Origin: Candidatus Methylobacter titanis
Lineage (GTDB): Bacteria; Pseudomonadota; Gammaproteobacteria; Methylococcales; Methylomonadaceae
Direction of reading: 5' to 3'
Length of the DNA stretch: 64,000 bases
NCBI GenBank assembly: GCA_029946125.1
Contig: JAQSDX010000003.1
Location: 43,514-107,513 of the forward strand
Part shown: positions 38,322 to 48,329 of the stretch, piece after piece
How the letters are laid out: the number at the start of each line of letters is the position of its first letter
Numbering within the stretch: position 1 is the first letter of the stretch
The notes under the pieces: generated by a model
What the model saw: the letters and a program-made list of their open reading frames with translations, nothing else
Database searches by the model: none
Told to the model about the DNA's origin: nothing
Translations under genes and position numbers: made by a program

Positions 38322-38867
38322 TTACTCGTTAGGTTCAGCGTCGAGTTCTTCTATACGCAAGTTGTGGTTGGTATAAATGCAAATGTCAGCGGCTATATTC
38401 AAGGACCGTTCGACAATTTCGCGGGCGCTAAGATTGGTATTTTCCAGTAATGCACGGGCAGCAGCCTGGGCAAAAGCCCCGCCGGAGCCTATCGCCATTA
38501 AATCGAATTCAGGTTCGATCACATCGCCGGTACCTGAAATAATCAACGAGGTTCTTGAGTCGGCAATGGTCAGCAACGCTTCCAGTTTGCGCAAAGCGCG
38601 GTCGGTACGCCAGTCTTTAGCCATTTCTACGGCGGCACGGGTTAAGTTGCCCCGGTGTTTTTCCAGCTTGCCTTCAAAATGCTCAAATAAAGTGAATGCG
38701 TCGGCCGTTGCACCGGCAAAACCGGCGATGACTTTATCATGATATAAGCGGCGTACCTTGCGGGCATTGCCTTTCATCACCGTATTGCCCAATGTGACTT
38801 GACCATCGCCGCCGATCACAACTTTGTCGCCTCGGCGAACAGAAAGTATTGTTGTTCCTCTAAACAC
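38322..38867 (-). CDS. hslV: HslV peptidase subunit of the HslUV protease
   Basis: A 181-residue proteasome-like peptidase. TTILSVRRG provides the N-terminal nucleophilic threonine after removal of a short MFRG propeptide, and [15 protein letters not shown] and [15 protein letters not shown] are family blocks. The start is GTG at 38867 with AGGA eight bases upstream; an in-frame TAG excludes a longer protein. Likely heat-shock regulated as in E. coli, but no sigma-32 promoter was identified. Confidence 0.96.
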   Translation of the reverse strand: MFRGTTILSVRRGDKVVIGGDGQVTLGNTVMKGNARKVRRLYHDKVIAGFAGATADAFTLFEHFEGKLEKHRGNLTRAAVEMAKDWRTDRALRKLEALLTIADSRTSLIISGTGDVIEPEFDLMAIGSGGAFAQAAARALLENTNLSAREIVERSLNIAADICIYTNHNLRIEELDAEPNE

Positions 38868-39035
38868 TTTAATATCCTAAAATTACCAAATAGATAAAAT
38901 GAATTTTACATGGTATGAACTTAAATGTGCGAAAAAATGAGGGCAGGGACATTATTAATGTAGAGGATTCGATTTAGTTGAGGTTCAGAAAAATATGTTA
39001 CGCTGGGCAAAATAGTGAAAAGAGAGGCATTCTAA

Positions 39036-39674
39036 ATGGACGCACTGGACCAAATAACAACAACCCTGGCATTATCCATGGGACTGGCGTGGGCTAGCGG
39101 CATAAACCTGTACGCGACGCTGTTCACGCTCGGTTATCTTGCCAATACCGGCAATATCGATCTGCCTCCGGATTTGCAAATAGTCGCTAACCCGATGGTC
39201 ATGGGGGCGGCGGGACTGATGTATTGTGTCGAGTTTTTTGCCGATAAAACGCCGGGCATAGATACCGGTTGGGATGCGATCCACACTTTTATCCGCATCC
39301 CGGCAGGAGCGATGCTGGCGGCCGGAGCGATTGGCGACTTGAATCCCGCCGTTGAATTGGCCGCAGCCATCATGGGCGGTAGCCTGGCGGCAGGGTCGCA
39401 CGCGACTAAGGCCGGAAGCCGGGTGATGATTAACGCCTCGCCGGAACCCTTTAGTAACTGGGCGGCATCGATCAGCGAGGATGTCGTGGTAATCACCGGC
39501 GTCTGGGCGTGCATTAATCATCCGGTATTGTTTTTAATAGCACTGGGGTTATTTATCTTGCTGATGATCTGGCTGCTGCCGAAAATATGGGCAGGCGTGA
39601 AACGGGTATTCGGTTTTATTATTCACTTATTCAGAACAGATAATCCGGCGACAAACCAAATCCCGCCTCAATAA
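39036..39674 (+). CDS. DUF4126 membrane protein
   Basis: A 212-residue integral membrane protein with the DUF4126 signature ASGINLYATLFTLGYLA at the N-terminus and glycine/alanine-rich helices (AAAIMGGSLAAGSHATKAGSR). GAGAGG stands upstream of the ATG. Function unknown. It is transcribed toward the tRNA-Phe genes and away from hslV. Confidence 0.85.
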   Translation: MDALDQITTTLALSMGLAWASGINLYATLFTLGYLANTGNIDLPPDLQIVANPMVMGAAGLMYCVEFFADKTPGIDTGWDAIHTFIRIPAGAMLAAGAIGDLNPAVELAAAIMGGSLAAGSHATKAGSRVMINASPEPFSNWAASISEDVVVITGVWACINHPVLFLIALGLFILLMIWLLPKIWAGVKRVFGFIIHLFRTDNPATNQIPPQ

Positions 39675-39687
39675 AAAACATTAGGTA

Positions 39688-39716
39688 TTGACTGGCGGCA
39701 GATAATCGAGTCTAAT
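39688..39716 (+). promoter_or_regulatory. Sigma-70 promoter of the tRNA-Phe genes
   Basis: TTGACT at 39688-39693 and TCTAAT at 39711-39716 are spaced by 17 bases and end 19 bases before the first tRNA. The GGCGC stretch after the -10 is a GC-rich discriminator typical of stringently controlled stable-RNA promoters. Confidence 0.72.
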
Positions 39717-39735
39717 GGCGCTCTTTTGTAGTTCC

Positions 39736-39811
<76 letters not shown>

Positions 39812-39840
39812 CTGCAAAAAATTAGCAACACCTCAAAAAT

Positions 39841-39916
<76 letters not shown>

Positions 39917-39924
39917 TGAATTCC

Positions 39925-39955
39925 AAAGGCTCCGAGCTAATCGGGGCCTTTTTTA
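39925..39955 (+). terminator. Rho-independent terminator of the tRNA-Phe pair
   Basis: AAAGGCTCCGA / TCGGGGCCTTT (one G-T pair), loop GCTAA, followed by TTTTATTT. Confidence 0.85.
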
Positions 39956-40426
39956 TTTCTGCTTTCCGGTCCTCGGCTGGGGAGAGCGGCTTCCAGCTTA
40001 CTCCAACTAAGTCATGATTTCCCTACGAAAAACTCAAATTCACCTCTAAATTGGCAATGCGCAGAGATTGAAATTAATGCGTACTTTATCAGCACTTCCG
40101 TCTATTCCTAACCCACATCACCACTGTTTTTCGGTTCATTTCCGGTCTCCACTAACCCCCCACTTTGCCTGATAACCTTACCAGCGCTCAAAAGACTAAC
40201 TCGCCTTTTCACTTATCATGTTTGAAATCCGGAAAAAACCAGATAAATCCACAAGGCGCGTTACTATTTAACTCAAAATTCACATTTCAATCTTAGACGT
40301 CCTTATTTTTTTGAGCTAATTATTCCTGGTTCACTATAATGCAAGGGCTATACGCTTTGATGTAGACGCAAAAAGCGTATTCAGTGCCACTGACTAACTG
40401 ACAAATTAATAAGGTAAGACAAATAC
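39956..40426. other. Gene-free stretch between the tRNA-Phe genes and hsdM
   Basis: About 470 bases without a reading frame of note. The 3' part holds the likely hsdM promoter. No direct repeat of the tRNA 3' end was seen here. Base composition shifts to AT-rich, in line with the start of the accessory island. Confidence 0.5.
40311..40340 (+). promoter_or_regulatory. Putative sigma-70 promoter of hsdMSR
   Basis: TTGAGC at 40311-40316 and a perfect TATAAT at 40335-40340, spacer 18 bases, giving an untranslated leader of about 80 bases to the hsdM ATG. Confidence 0.55.
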
Positions 40427-42499
40427 ATGCAAGGAAAACAACTTAGACAATTGGAAGCCGAACTCTGGAGAGCCGCTGACCAGTTGAGAGCAAACAGTAA
40501 GCTAACCGCATCTGAATACTCAATGCCAGTTTTAGGTCTGATTTTTCTTCGCCATGCCTATAATCGATTTATTGTTGTCAAAGCCGCCGTAGAGAAAAAT
40601 TTGCCAACACATCCACAGCGTGGCAAGCGAGCCTTAACCAAACAAGACTTTGAAGAGCAAAACTCAATGTTCTTGCCTGATAAAGCACATTTTGATTATT
40701 TAGTTTCTTTGCCAGAAAGTGCTGATATTGGCGAAGCTATTGATAATGCGATGAAACTGATAGAGGATGAATACGATACCCTCAAAGGTGTGTTACCCAA
40801 GAATTTCTCTATTTTCAGCCAAGACTTATTAAGAGAGCTGCTACGAATATTCAATAAGGAAGTCTTACAGAAAGCTGAAGGTGATTTGTTCGGGAAGATT
40901 TACGAATACTTTCTCAATAAATTTGCTATGACCGGCGCACAGGAAGGCGGTGAGTTCTTTACGCCCATGAGCTTGGTTAACACCATTGTTAATGTTATTG
41001 AGCCTGATCACGGCACTGTGTTTGACCCGGCCTGCGGAAGTGCCGGGATGTTTGTGCAGACGGGTTACTTCATAGAAAGCGAAGGTTTAAAACCAGCCGA
41101 GAAAGTGACTTTTTACGGACAAGAAAAAGCCGATCTTAATACCAAACTGGCTAAAATGAACTTGGCAGTTCATGGCCTAGAAGGCAACATACAACAGGGT
41201 AATACCTTCTACGAAGACAAGCATAACCTCGTGGGTGGTGCTGATTTCGTGATGGCAAATCCACCCTTCAATGTGGATGGTGTGGATAAGGGCAAAGAGA
41301 CTGTCAAGAAAGACCCTCGCTTAATTCTGGATGGCAAAGTAAACCTACCCAAAAATGACAATGGCAACTATTTGTGGATTCAATATTTCTACAACTACCT
41401 AAAGCCAACCGGTAGAGCTGGTTTTGTCATGGCTTCATCCGCCAGTGATGCAGGACACAGCGAAAAGCAGATTCGGGAGCAGCTGGTCAAGACTGGTGCT
41501 GTTGATGTCATGATAGCCATTGGTAACAACTTCTTTTACACCCGTTCTTTGCCTTGCACCCTTTGGTTTTTTGATCGTGCTAAAGAGCAGGATGAAAGCA
41601 AAAAAGATAAAGTGTTGATGCTGGATGCTAGAAAGATTTACCGCAAGGTAACCAGCAAGGTTAACGACTTTAGCCCTGAACAACTACAGAACTTTATTTG
41701 TATTGTAAATCTGTATAGAGGTAACACGCAGAAGTTTGAAAATACAGTCGAAGATTATTTGCAAACGGCTACCGACTTAGCCAAAGAAACAGCACAAGCT
41801 ACTACCGAACTGCAACAGCAATTCCAGAAAGCGCATAAAACAGTCAGCGACTTTGCCAAGCAATACGCCAAAGACAACACGGATACCCAAGCGTTTATTG
41901 ATGCTTTGAGCCTTGAAGATACAGCGAGCATTATTGACCAGCAAAACAAATTGATTGCCGATGCTCAAAGCATCAGCCCCGAAAGCAAAGCTTTAGAAGC
42001 GATTGCCCATCAATGTAAAGCCCTACGCAAACCGCAAGACAAGCTGATTAAACAATTGCTCGACGTCATTGCCACCGCCGCCAAAGAATACCAACTCAAC
42101 AAAAACAAAGACTGGAAAGAGCTGAATCTAAAAGAACAGCTTGACCAACTTAAAACCCTGCAACAGCAACTGAGCGGCAACCCGGATGAAGCAGAACCCG
42201 GCTTATTGCACGACACCGAATACTTCTGGAAGCAAGCGCATTGGCTACAAAGTCGTTTCCCTGCTGGCGTTTATACCGATGTGGAAGGTCTTTGCAAAGT
42301 GGTTAACCAAGCCGAAATAGAAGCCAAAGATTGGAGCTTAAGCCCAGGTCGCTATGTAGGCGTAGACACCGCCACCGATGATGATTTTGATTATGAAGAA
42401 CGTCTCAATGAAATCCATATTGAGTTGGCTGGTTTGAATGAAGAAGCGGTTGCTTTGGCGAAGATTATTGCTGAGAATTTTAAAGAAGTGGTTTTATGA
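40427..42499 (+). CDS. hsdM: Type I restriction-modification methylase HsdM
   Basis: A 690-residue N6-adenine methyltransferase subunit. The N-terminal HsdM domain (LWRAADQLRANSKL, LGLIFLRHAYNRF) precedes SAM motif I FDPACGSAGMFVQ near residue 200 and catalytic motif IV MANPPFNV near 280. The C-terminal 230 residues are a long helical extension, making it longer than classic HsdM and typical of one large clade. The stop overlaps hsdS as ATGA. Confidence 0.95.
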   Translation: MQGKQLRQLEAELWRAADQLRANSKLTASEYSMPVLGLIFLRHAYNRFIVVKAAVEKNLPTHPQRGKRALTKQDFEEQNSMFLPDKAHFDYLVSLPESADIGEAIDNAMKLIEDEYDTLKGVLPKNFSIFSQDLLRELLRIFNKEVLQKAEGDLFGKIYEYFLNKFAMTGAQEGGEFFTPMSLVNTIVNVIEPDHGTVFDPACGSAGMFVQTGYFIESEGLKPAEKVTFYGQEKADLNTKLAKMNLAVHGLEGNIQQGNTFYEDKHNLVGGADFVMANPPFNVDGVDKGKETVKKDPRLILDGKVNLPKNDNGNYLWIQYFYNYLKPTGRAGFVMASSASDAGHSEKQIREQLVKTGAVDVMIAIGNNFFYTRSLPCTLWFFDRAKEQDESKKDKVLMLDARKIYRKVTSKVNDFSPEQLQNFICIVNLYRGNTQKFENTVEDYLQTATDLAKETAQATTELQQQFQKAHKTVSDFAKQYAKDNTDTQAFIDALSLEDTASIIDQQNKLIADAQSISPESKALEAIAHQCKALRKPQDKLIKQLLDVIATAAKEYQLNKNKDWKELNLKEQLDQLKTLQQQLSGNPDEAEPGLLHDTEYFWKQAHWLQSRFPAGVYTDVEGLCKVVNQAEIEAKDWSLSPGRYVGVDTATDDDFDYEERLNEIHIELAGLNEEAVALAKIIAENFKEVVL

Positions 42500-43620
42500 A
42501 GTGGGACAGCAATACTTTAGGAGAGCTTGTAAAAACATACGGAGGTAGAATTCAAACGGGTCCATTCGGTTCTCAATTACATCAACACGACTACAAACTA
42601 GAAGGCATTCCTGTTGTGATGCCAAAAGACATAATTAATGACAGATTTGATACCAGATCTATTTCCAAAATAAGTGAAGACGACGCTGATAGACTTGGTA
42701 AGCATAAATTAAGTATCGGTGATTTGGTATTGCCACGGAGGGGAGACATTAATAAAAGAGCATTATGTAAGCAAGAAAATATAGGATGGATTTGCGGCAC
42801 TGGTTGTTTGAAAATTAGACTGAATGACAATATCGTTGACCCAAATTATCTTTATTATTACTTTAATCTTTCTACCGTTGTTGAAAGTATTTTGAATAAA
42901 GCGGTAGGCTCGACAATGCTAAATCTAAGTGGCGGTATTTTATCTTCAATAAAATTGATATATCCACCACTCCCCACCCAACATAAAATCGCCTCTATCT
43001 TATCGGCTTATGATGATTTGATAGAGAATAATTTGAAGCGGATAAAGTTGTTAGAAGAGAAGGCTTTTTTGACTTACAAAGGAATTGTAAGGGATGAGGA
43101 AATGGTTTCTGTAAATAAATTGGAAGAAATTATTCAGGTAGTAAAACGCAAGCCGAAAATTCTTAAATCAGATTATAAGGGGAAGGGTGACTTTCCAATT
43201 ATTGACCAAAGCACAGATTTTATTGGTGGCTATACGGATGAAAAAGAAGCTATTTATGAAGATATTCCAATGATTGTTTTTGGTGACCACACAAGAATTT
43301 TGAAATATATAAATTTTCCTTTTGCCTGTGGCGCTGATGGAACACAATTGGTTAAACCTAAAAATCCAAATGTGTCGGATGCTTATCTATATTTTGAATT
43401 GATAAGCTGTAATCTTTCAAATTATCACTATGCAAGACATTTCAAATTTTTAAAAGAGCAGATAATAAAATTGCCTTCCGAAACAATGATGAAAGACTAT
43501 AAAACTGAAACAGATAGGATTTTCAATTTAATTCAGACATTACGGTTAACAAACACCAAACTCCGAGAAGCACGCGATATATTGTTACCTAAACTTATGA
43601 ACGGACAAATTACAGTGTAA
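42496..43620 (+). CDS. hsdS: Type I restriction specificity subunit HsdS
   Basis: A 374-residue specificity subunit with two target-recognition domains. Each ends in a conserved helical spacer: PPLPTQHKIASILSAYDDLI near residue 165 and LREARDILLPKLMNGQI at the C-terminus. The two halves would read the two parts of a bipartite DNA target. It is AT-rich, as is usual for exchanged hsdS genes. It overlaps hsdR as TAATG. Confidence 0.93.
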   Translation: MKWDSNTLGELVKTYGGRIQTGPFGSQLHQHDYKLEGIPVVMPKDIINDRFDTRSISKISEDDADRLGKHKLSIGDLVLPRRGDINKRALCKQENIGWICGTGCLKIRLNDNIVDPNYLYYYFNLSTVVESILNKAVGSTMLNLSGGILSSIKLIYPPLPTQHKIASILSAYDDLIENNLKRIKLLEEKAFLTYKGIVRDEEMVSVNKLEEIIQVVKRKPKILKSDYKGKGDFPIIDQSTDFIGGYTDEKEAIYEDIPMIVFGDHTRILKYINFPFACGADGTQLVKPKNPNVSDAYLYFELISCNLSNYHYARHFKFLKEQIIKLPSETMMKDYKTETDRIFNLIQTLRLTNTKLREARDILLPKLMNGQITV

Positions 43621-46600
43621 TGAATGGCGAATATTCAGAAGATGATCTCATAGAAAAAACAGCAATTGATTTGTTTCGTGATCGATTGGGCTGGGATACT
43701 GTGTTCGCTTATAACACCGAAAGCTTTGGTGAAGATGGCACATTAGGCAGGCTGAACACAAAAGAAGTGGTGTTAAAAAAGCACTTTTATGAGAGGTTAA
43801 AGACATTCAATCCCGGTCTTCCGAATAAAGCGTATGAAGAAGCCTACACTAAATTAATCGAAGCCAGCGTTACTAAGTCCTTAGCTGAAATCAATTTTGA
43901 TAAATATCAACTTTTAAGAGACGGCATTCCGGTTGATTTCATCAATGACAAAGGCGAAACTGTCACAAATAAGACGCTTAAAGTTTTTGATTTTGAAACA
44001 CCCGAAAACAATCACTTTTTAGCGGTGCAACAATTGTGGTTGCAAGGCAAAAGCAACAGAAAACGCAGACCCGATATTATCGGCTTCATTAACGGCATCC
44101 CGCTATTGTTTATTGAATTAAAAGCGGCTCATCGTCAATTAGAGAATGCCTACAACGATAATTTTACCGACTATAAAGATGTCATTCCTCAGTTATTCCA
44201 TTGCAACGCTTTTGTCATCTTAAGTAACGGCATAGACAGCCGCATTGGCAGTGTTACCGGTAGGTATCAACATTTTCATGAATGGAAGCGCATCACTGAA
44301 AAAGACGAGGGTATTGTCGCCCTAGACAGAATCATTGCCGGTGTCTGCGAAAAGAAACGCTTCATGGATTTGTTTGAAAACTTTATTCTGTTTGATAACT
44401 CATTGGGCAAGGTGGTCAAATTGATTGCCAGAAACCATCAGTTTATCGGCGTCAATAAAGCCATTGCCAATATCCAGCACAAAGACCAGTTGTATCAGTT
44501 AGGCAAAGTCGATCTGGAAGAAAAACAAAAACTGGGCGTGTTTTGGCATACCCAAGGCAGCGGCAAATCCTATTCAATGGTGTTCTTCTGCCAAAAAATC
44601 CACCGACAATTTACCGGCAGTTATACGTTTCTGGTTGTGACTGACCGTAATGAGCTGGATACGCAAATCTACGGCACATTCAGTGGTGTAGGTGCAGTGC
44701 CGAAACTCAAAGCGGGTGCGAAAGACTCACTAAAAGCCAGCAGTGGCAAGCATTTAAAAGAATTATTAAGTTCGGATCATCGGTATTTATTTACCCTCAT
44801 TCATAAGTTCAATTTTGAGGGTGAAATCACTCAGCGAGATAACATTATTGTTATTTCAGATGAGGCGCATAGAAGCCAAGGTGGCACGCTAGCGCTGAGT
44901 TTACGCAACGCCTTGCCCAAGGCTGCCTTTATCGGTTTTACCGGCACACCTTTGTTTAAGGACGATGAAATCACCAAGCGAATTTTTGGCGATTACGTGT
45001 CCCGCTACGACTTTAAACGCAGTGTGGATGATGGCGCTACCGTTCCGCTTTATTATGAAAACCGGGGTGAATATTTAGGTTTACAAAATCCGGCCATCAA
45101 TGAGCAAATCAGAGCGTTATTAGATGCCGAAGCTGATGATTTAGACAGTGATCAGCGCAATCGTGTTGAACAGCTGATAGCCAGAGAATATCCGATACTG
45201 ACGTCTAAAAAAAGACTAGCTGCTATTGCCAATGACGTTGTCTGGCATTTCTGCAATCGCGGCTATAAAGGCAAAGGCATGTTTATCGCCTTAGATAAGC
45301 TAACCGCTGTAAGAATGTATGACTTAATTACCCATCACTGGAAATTAATGGTTGAACAACTTGAAAAGGAGCTCTTCACCGGCAAATACGGCGATCAGGA
45401 ATTATTAGCCAAGAGTCGAGAGCTGCAATGGATAAAAGATACGGAAATTTGTGTGGTGGTCAGTTCCGAGCAAAATGAGATTCAAAAGTTTCAGAAATGG
45501 GATTTAGATATTGAGCCACACCGTGAAAAGATGAATACCCACGATCTTGAAACACGGTTTAAGGATGAGGATGATCCGTTTCGATTGGTTATCGTCTGTG
45601 CTATGTGGATCACGGGGTTTGATGTACCCTCCCTGTCAACATTGTATATTGACAAGCCCTTAAAATCTCATACCCTGATGCAAGCTATTGCCAGAGCCAA
45701 TCGTATCAGCGAAGGTAAAAACAATGGTTTGATTGTTGACTATATTGAAACCTACACTGCCCTGCTGGATGCGCTGGCAATTTATGGTTCAGACGAAGGT
45801 GGAGGTGAGAAAAAACCTGAACCACCTGTTAAGCCAAAAGAAGAATTGATTAGCGAATTAGAAGCGACCTTAGTAGAAACCGAAACATTTTTACAGGATG
45901 AGGTTTATTTTGATTTGCAGGAATTAATCGATGCCGAGGGCTTGCATAAGCTTGCCGCGATGGAAAAAGGCATTAATGCAGTCTATACCAATGACGAAAC
46001 CAAAAGAAAATTTCAGATATTAGCCAGAGAAGTTTTCAAGAAATACAAAGCCCTTCAGCCCGATAAAGTATTGAATCAATATACCCCCAGAAAGAATGCT
46101 ATTGATGTCATTTACTCCGCTATTGAAGACAAGGTTGAAAGTGCTGATGTATCGGAAATAATGAAGAAAATTCAGCATGTGGTAGATGAGTCCATAGAAA
46201 TCAAGGCTACTAAACCTACTGATGGAAACCAGATTGACCTGAGTGGATTAAATTTTGAATTGCTGGAACAGTATTTTCTAAAAACAACTAATAAAAACGC
46301 TGCTGTCCAATCACTCAAAGACAAGATTGAAAAGCAACTCAAGCAAATGGTTGAACGCAATCCGTTGACAGTTGACTATTACAAACGCTACCAAGAAATT
46401 ATTGACGAATATAATAATGGCAAGGATGAAGCCGTCATCAAAGAAACCTTTAGAAAACTAATTGAACTGGTAAATTCCTACTCAGAAGAAGAAGCTGATA
46501 CTAAACGAGAGGGGCTAACGGATGAGCAGAAGGCAATCTTTGACATTTTAAGACTCGGTAAACAATTGGAAGAATCGGAAAAGAATCAGATTAAAGCAAT

Positions 46601-46832
46601 TTCTGTTGAATTGCTGGATGAGCTTAAAAAAGAAAAATTGAAAGTTGCTCAGTGGGCTGATAAGTCAGTAACCGCTGCTGCTGTATTCAATTATGTTGAT
46701 AAGAAGCTATTTGAAGCACTACCGTATCCAACCTATCAAACTGAAGACATTGGTTTAACAACAAACCTAATTTATGAGCATTTAAAGCATCAGTATTTTG
46801 GAGAGGGGGTTAGTGTTTATGGGCATTATTAG
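43620..46832 (+). CDS. hsdR: Type I restriction endonuclease subunit HsdR
   Basis: A 1070-residue motor-nuclease. The N-terminal nuclease motif is RPDIIGFINGIPLLFIELKA (PD..ExK pattern), followed by SF2 motor motifs: Walker A HTQGSGKSYSM, motif II ISDEAHRSQ, FTGTPLF, and motif VI region MQAIARANRI. A C-terminal helical domain binds the methylase core. All key motifs are intact, so the hsdMSR operon appears functional. Confidence 0.95.
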   Translation: MNGEYSEDDLIEKTAIDLFRDRLGWDTVFAYNTESFGEDGTLGRLNTKEVVLKKHFYERLKTFNPGLPNKAYEEAYTKLIEASVTKSLAEINFDKYQLLRDGIPVDFINDKGETVTNKTLKVFDFETPENNHFLAVQQLWLQGKSNRKRRPDIIGFINGIPLLFIELKAAHRQLENAYNDNFTDYKDVIPQLFHCNAFVILSNGIDSRIGSVTGRYQHFHEWKRITEKDEGIVALDRIIAGVCEKKRFMDLFENFILFDNSLGKVVKLIARNHQFIGVNKAIANIQHKDQLYQLGKVDLEEKQKLGVFWHTQGSGKSYSMVFFCQKIHRQFTGSYTFLVVTDRNELDTQIYGTFSGVGAVPKLKAGAKDSLKASSGKHLKELLSSDHRYLFTLIHKFNFEGEITQRDNIIVISDEAHRSQGGTLALSLRNALPKAAFIGFTGTPLFKDDEITKRIFGDYVSRYDFKRSVDDGATVPLYYENRGEYLGLQNPAINEQIRALLDAEADDLDSDQRNRVEQLIAREYPILTSKKRLAAIANDVVWHFCNRGYKGKGMFIALDKLTAVRMYDLITHHWKLMVEQLEKELFTGKYGDQELLAKSRELQWIKDTEICVVVSSEQNEIQKFQKWDLDIEPHREKMNTHDLETRFKDEDDPFRLVIVCAMWITGFDVPSLSTLYIDKPLKSHTLMQAIARANRISEGKNNGLIVDYIETYTALLDALAIYGSDEGGGEKKPEPPVKPKEELISELEATLVETETFLQDEVYFDLQELIDAEGLHKLAAMEKGINAVYTNDETKRKFQILAREVFKKYKALQPDKVLNQYTPRKNAIDVIYSAIEDKVESADVSEIMKKIQHVVDESIEIKATKPTDGNQIDLSGLNFELLEQYFLKTTNKNAAVQSLKDKIEKQLKQMVERNPLTVDYYKRYQEIIDEYNNGKDEAVIKETFRKLIELVNSYSEEEADTKREGLTDEQKAIFDILRLGKQLEESEKNQIKAISVELLDELKKEKLKVAQWADKSVTAAAVFNYVDKKLFEALPYPTYQTEDIGLTTNLIYEHLKHQYFGEGVSVYGHY

Positions 46833-47198
46833 GGATCCTATCCACTTCAGCCAAAAAGCCAGACTGCTTGCTTGTAAACAGCGTCCAATTTTTATCCGTT
46901 CAGCGTCCGGTTTTTCCCACTCATTAAAATAAAAGTATCTATAGATCAATCAGCGAGAAAATTTTAACTGGAAAGCTTGACGCTGTTTACTGGCAAATAT
47001 TCGGTGTTGATCGACTTTATTACCCTTTGTAGAATGCGAGCCGTTCTGTGATTGATGATAGAAATGGTCTATTTCAATTTGACCATCGGATCGGTATCCT
47101 TTGTTGGTTTCTGTGTGTAAAATGAATTTACAAGATTAAAAAAGCAATAATCGTCGCAAAAGTTTTAGCATTCAATATTAGATGCATCTACTAAATTT
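46833..47198. other. Gene-free stretch after hsdR with an inverted repeat (possible IS remnant)
   Basis: GTAAACAGCGTC at 46874-46885 and its exact complement GACGCTGTTTAC at 46979-46990 enclose about 90 bases. CAGCGTCC also recurs at 46880 and 46900, reminiscent of the repeated end sequences of IS21-like elements. No transposase is left, so this could be the joined ends of a deleted element. The remaining bases show nothing recognisable. Confidence 0.4.
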
Positions 47199-47987
47199 AT
47201 GCCTGCTTTAAATGCAAGAAATTTGAGGCGATTAATATTATTGATGGTAACCATTTTTTTCATTTGTGGAATAGTAGACATGTCTTTGAAGTTTTATCGT
47301 ATTGATCAATCTATATTTGGAAAATTTGGGCATATTTTCAAAAAACCTGATTTGCCTCCTACCCAACTTTTCTCTCCTATAAAAGCTATTTCACCCATTA
47401 GATGTTTTAACGATGTTGTTACTGATAATTTTTTTATACTTGTGGACAAGGACGAGATTTCTAGATTTCGAGATCCCAGGGGCTTTGCGTTAGAAGAAGA
47501 TACCTATTATGTAAGGCATCCAAAAAAAATCAAAACTGATTGTCTAATCCCCGCTACTGAATTCCACCGCTATGTTGTTCAGGAGCAGATTGCCGATCTA
47601 GTATCTTTTGTTCGAGCAAACACATCAGTTCGTAAGTTACATGTCTCAATTGGATCCAAGAAAGAAGCCGAAGCCCAAGTTAGTGGTATTCTGGAAGGTA
47701 TCAAATTAGAAGGTAAAGCTTTGCTCAAGAAGGTTAACTATCATGAAGTGTTAATAGATTGTATCGAGCCACTGAAACCCTCTGAAAGGAAAAGGGAATA
47801 TGTTTGGTTGGATGATTTTCAATCCACGGTCACCATCATTGACAATATTTCTGGAGCAGCATCTGTTACAGTTAAAGAGCACGCTGATTTATCGTTTGGT
47901 TTGTCGTTAAAAGTCGCTGACCAAGTTGGGATTTCTGGTGATTGGTTATCAAGTTTTGAATATAATTTTTATTGTGAATTGGCTTAA
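47199..47987 (+). CDS. Unknown protein with N-terminal membrane anchor
   Basis: A 262-residue protein of no recognised family. Residues about 12-30 (LILLMVTIFFICGIVDMSL) form one membrane helix after a basic N-terminus, predicting a membrane-anchored protein with the bulk of the chain on one side. The C-terminal part is beta-rich in appearance (STVTIIDNISGAASVTVKEHADLSFGLSLKV). There is no clear ribosome site before the ATG. It is downstream of hsdR in the same direction and may be cargo of the island, possibly defence-related, which is only an inference. Confidence 0.6.
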   Translation: MPALNARNLRRLILLMVTIFFICGIVDMSLKFYRIDQSIFGKFGHIFKKPDLPPTQLFSPIKAISPIRCFNDVVTDNFFILVDKDEISRFRDPRGFALEEDTYYVRHPKKIKTDCLIPATEFHRYVVQEQIADLVSFVRANTSVRKLHVSIGSKKEAEAQVSGILEGIKLEGKALLKKVNYHEVLIDCIEPLKPSERKREYVWLDDFQSTVTIIDNISGAASVTVKEHADLSFGLSLKVADQVGISGDWLSSFEYNFYCELA

Positions 47988-48329
47988 AACAGTCGTACGA
48001 TGTGCTGAGCAATGCATGAAAGTGTTAAACAGCGTGGAAAATTTTCCAGCTTTTTCACAAAAGAGCATTTAGTTTTTTTCATGTACAAATCGCCATCGTA
48101 TTGGTTTTATTAAGTGCAGTGATTTTTTGAAAAAGCAGCGCAGACGAGTGGAAAAAAAATGTAACCCGTTTTACGCATCAACAGATTCCTCCTTTTTTTT
48201 TGAAAAAAAACATATAACTTACTATTTTCACCGGGCAGAACTAAAAAATAATCCCATTCCGTCAGCTACGGAATAGGATTATTTAATAAAAAAAAACGCC
48301 ATTTAATTAGGGCTTACCCAACCCTTTAA
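47988..48329. other. Gene-free stretch between the 262-aa gene and the AlpA operon
   Basis: No reading frame of interest. It contains the terminator at 48246-48284 and A/T-rich runs. Nothing else was recognised. Confidence 0.5.
48246..48284 (-). terminator. Terminator of the first AlpA operon
   Basis: A 17-base stem (AAATAATCC.ATTCCGT with ACGGAAT.GGATTATTT, one wobble on the minus strand), loop of five, followed on the minus strand by TTTTTTAG. It lies about 45 bases after the stop of the gene at 48330. Confidence 0.75.
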
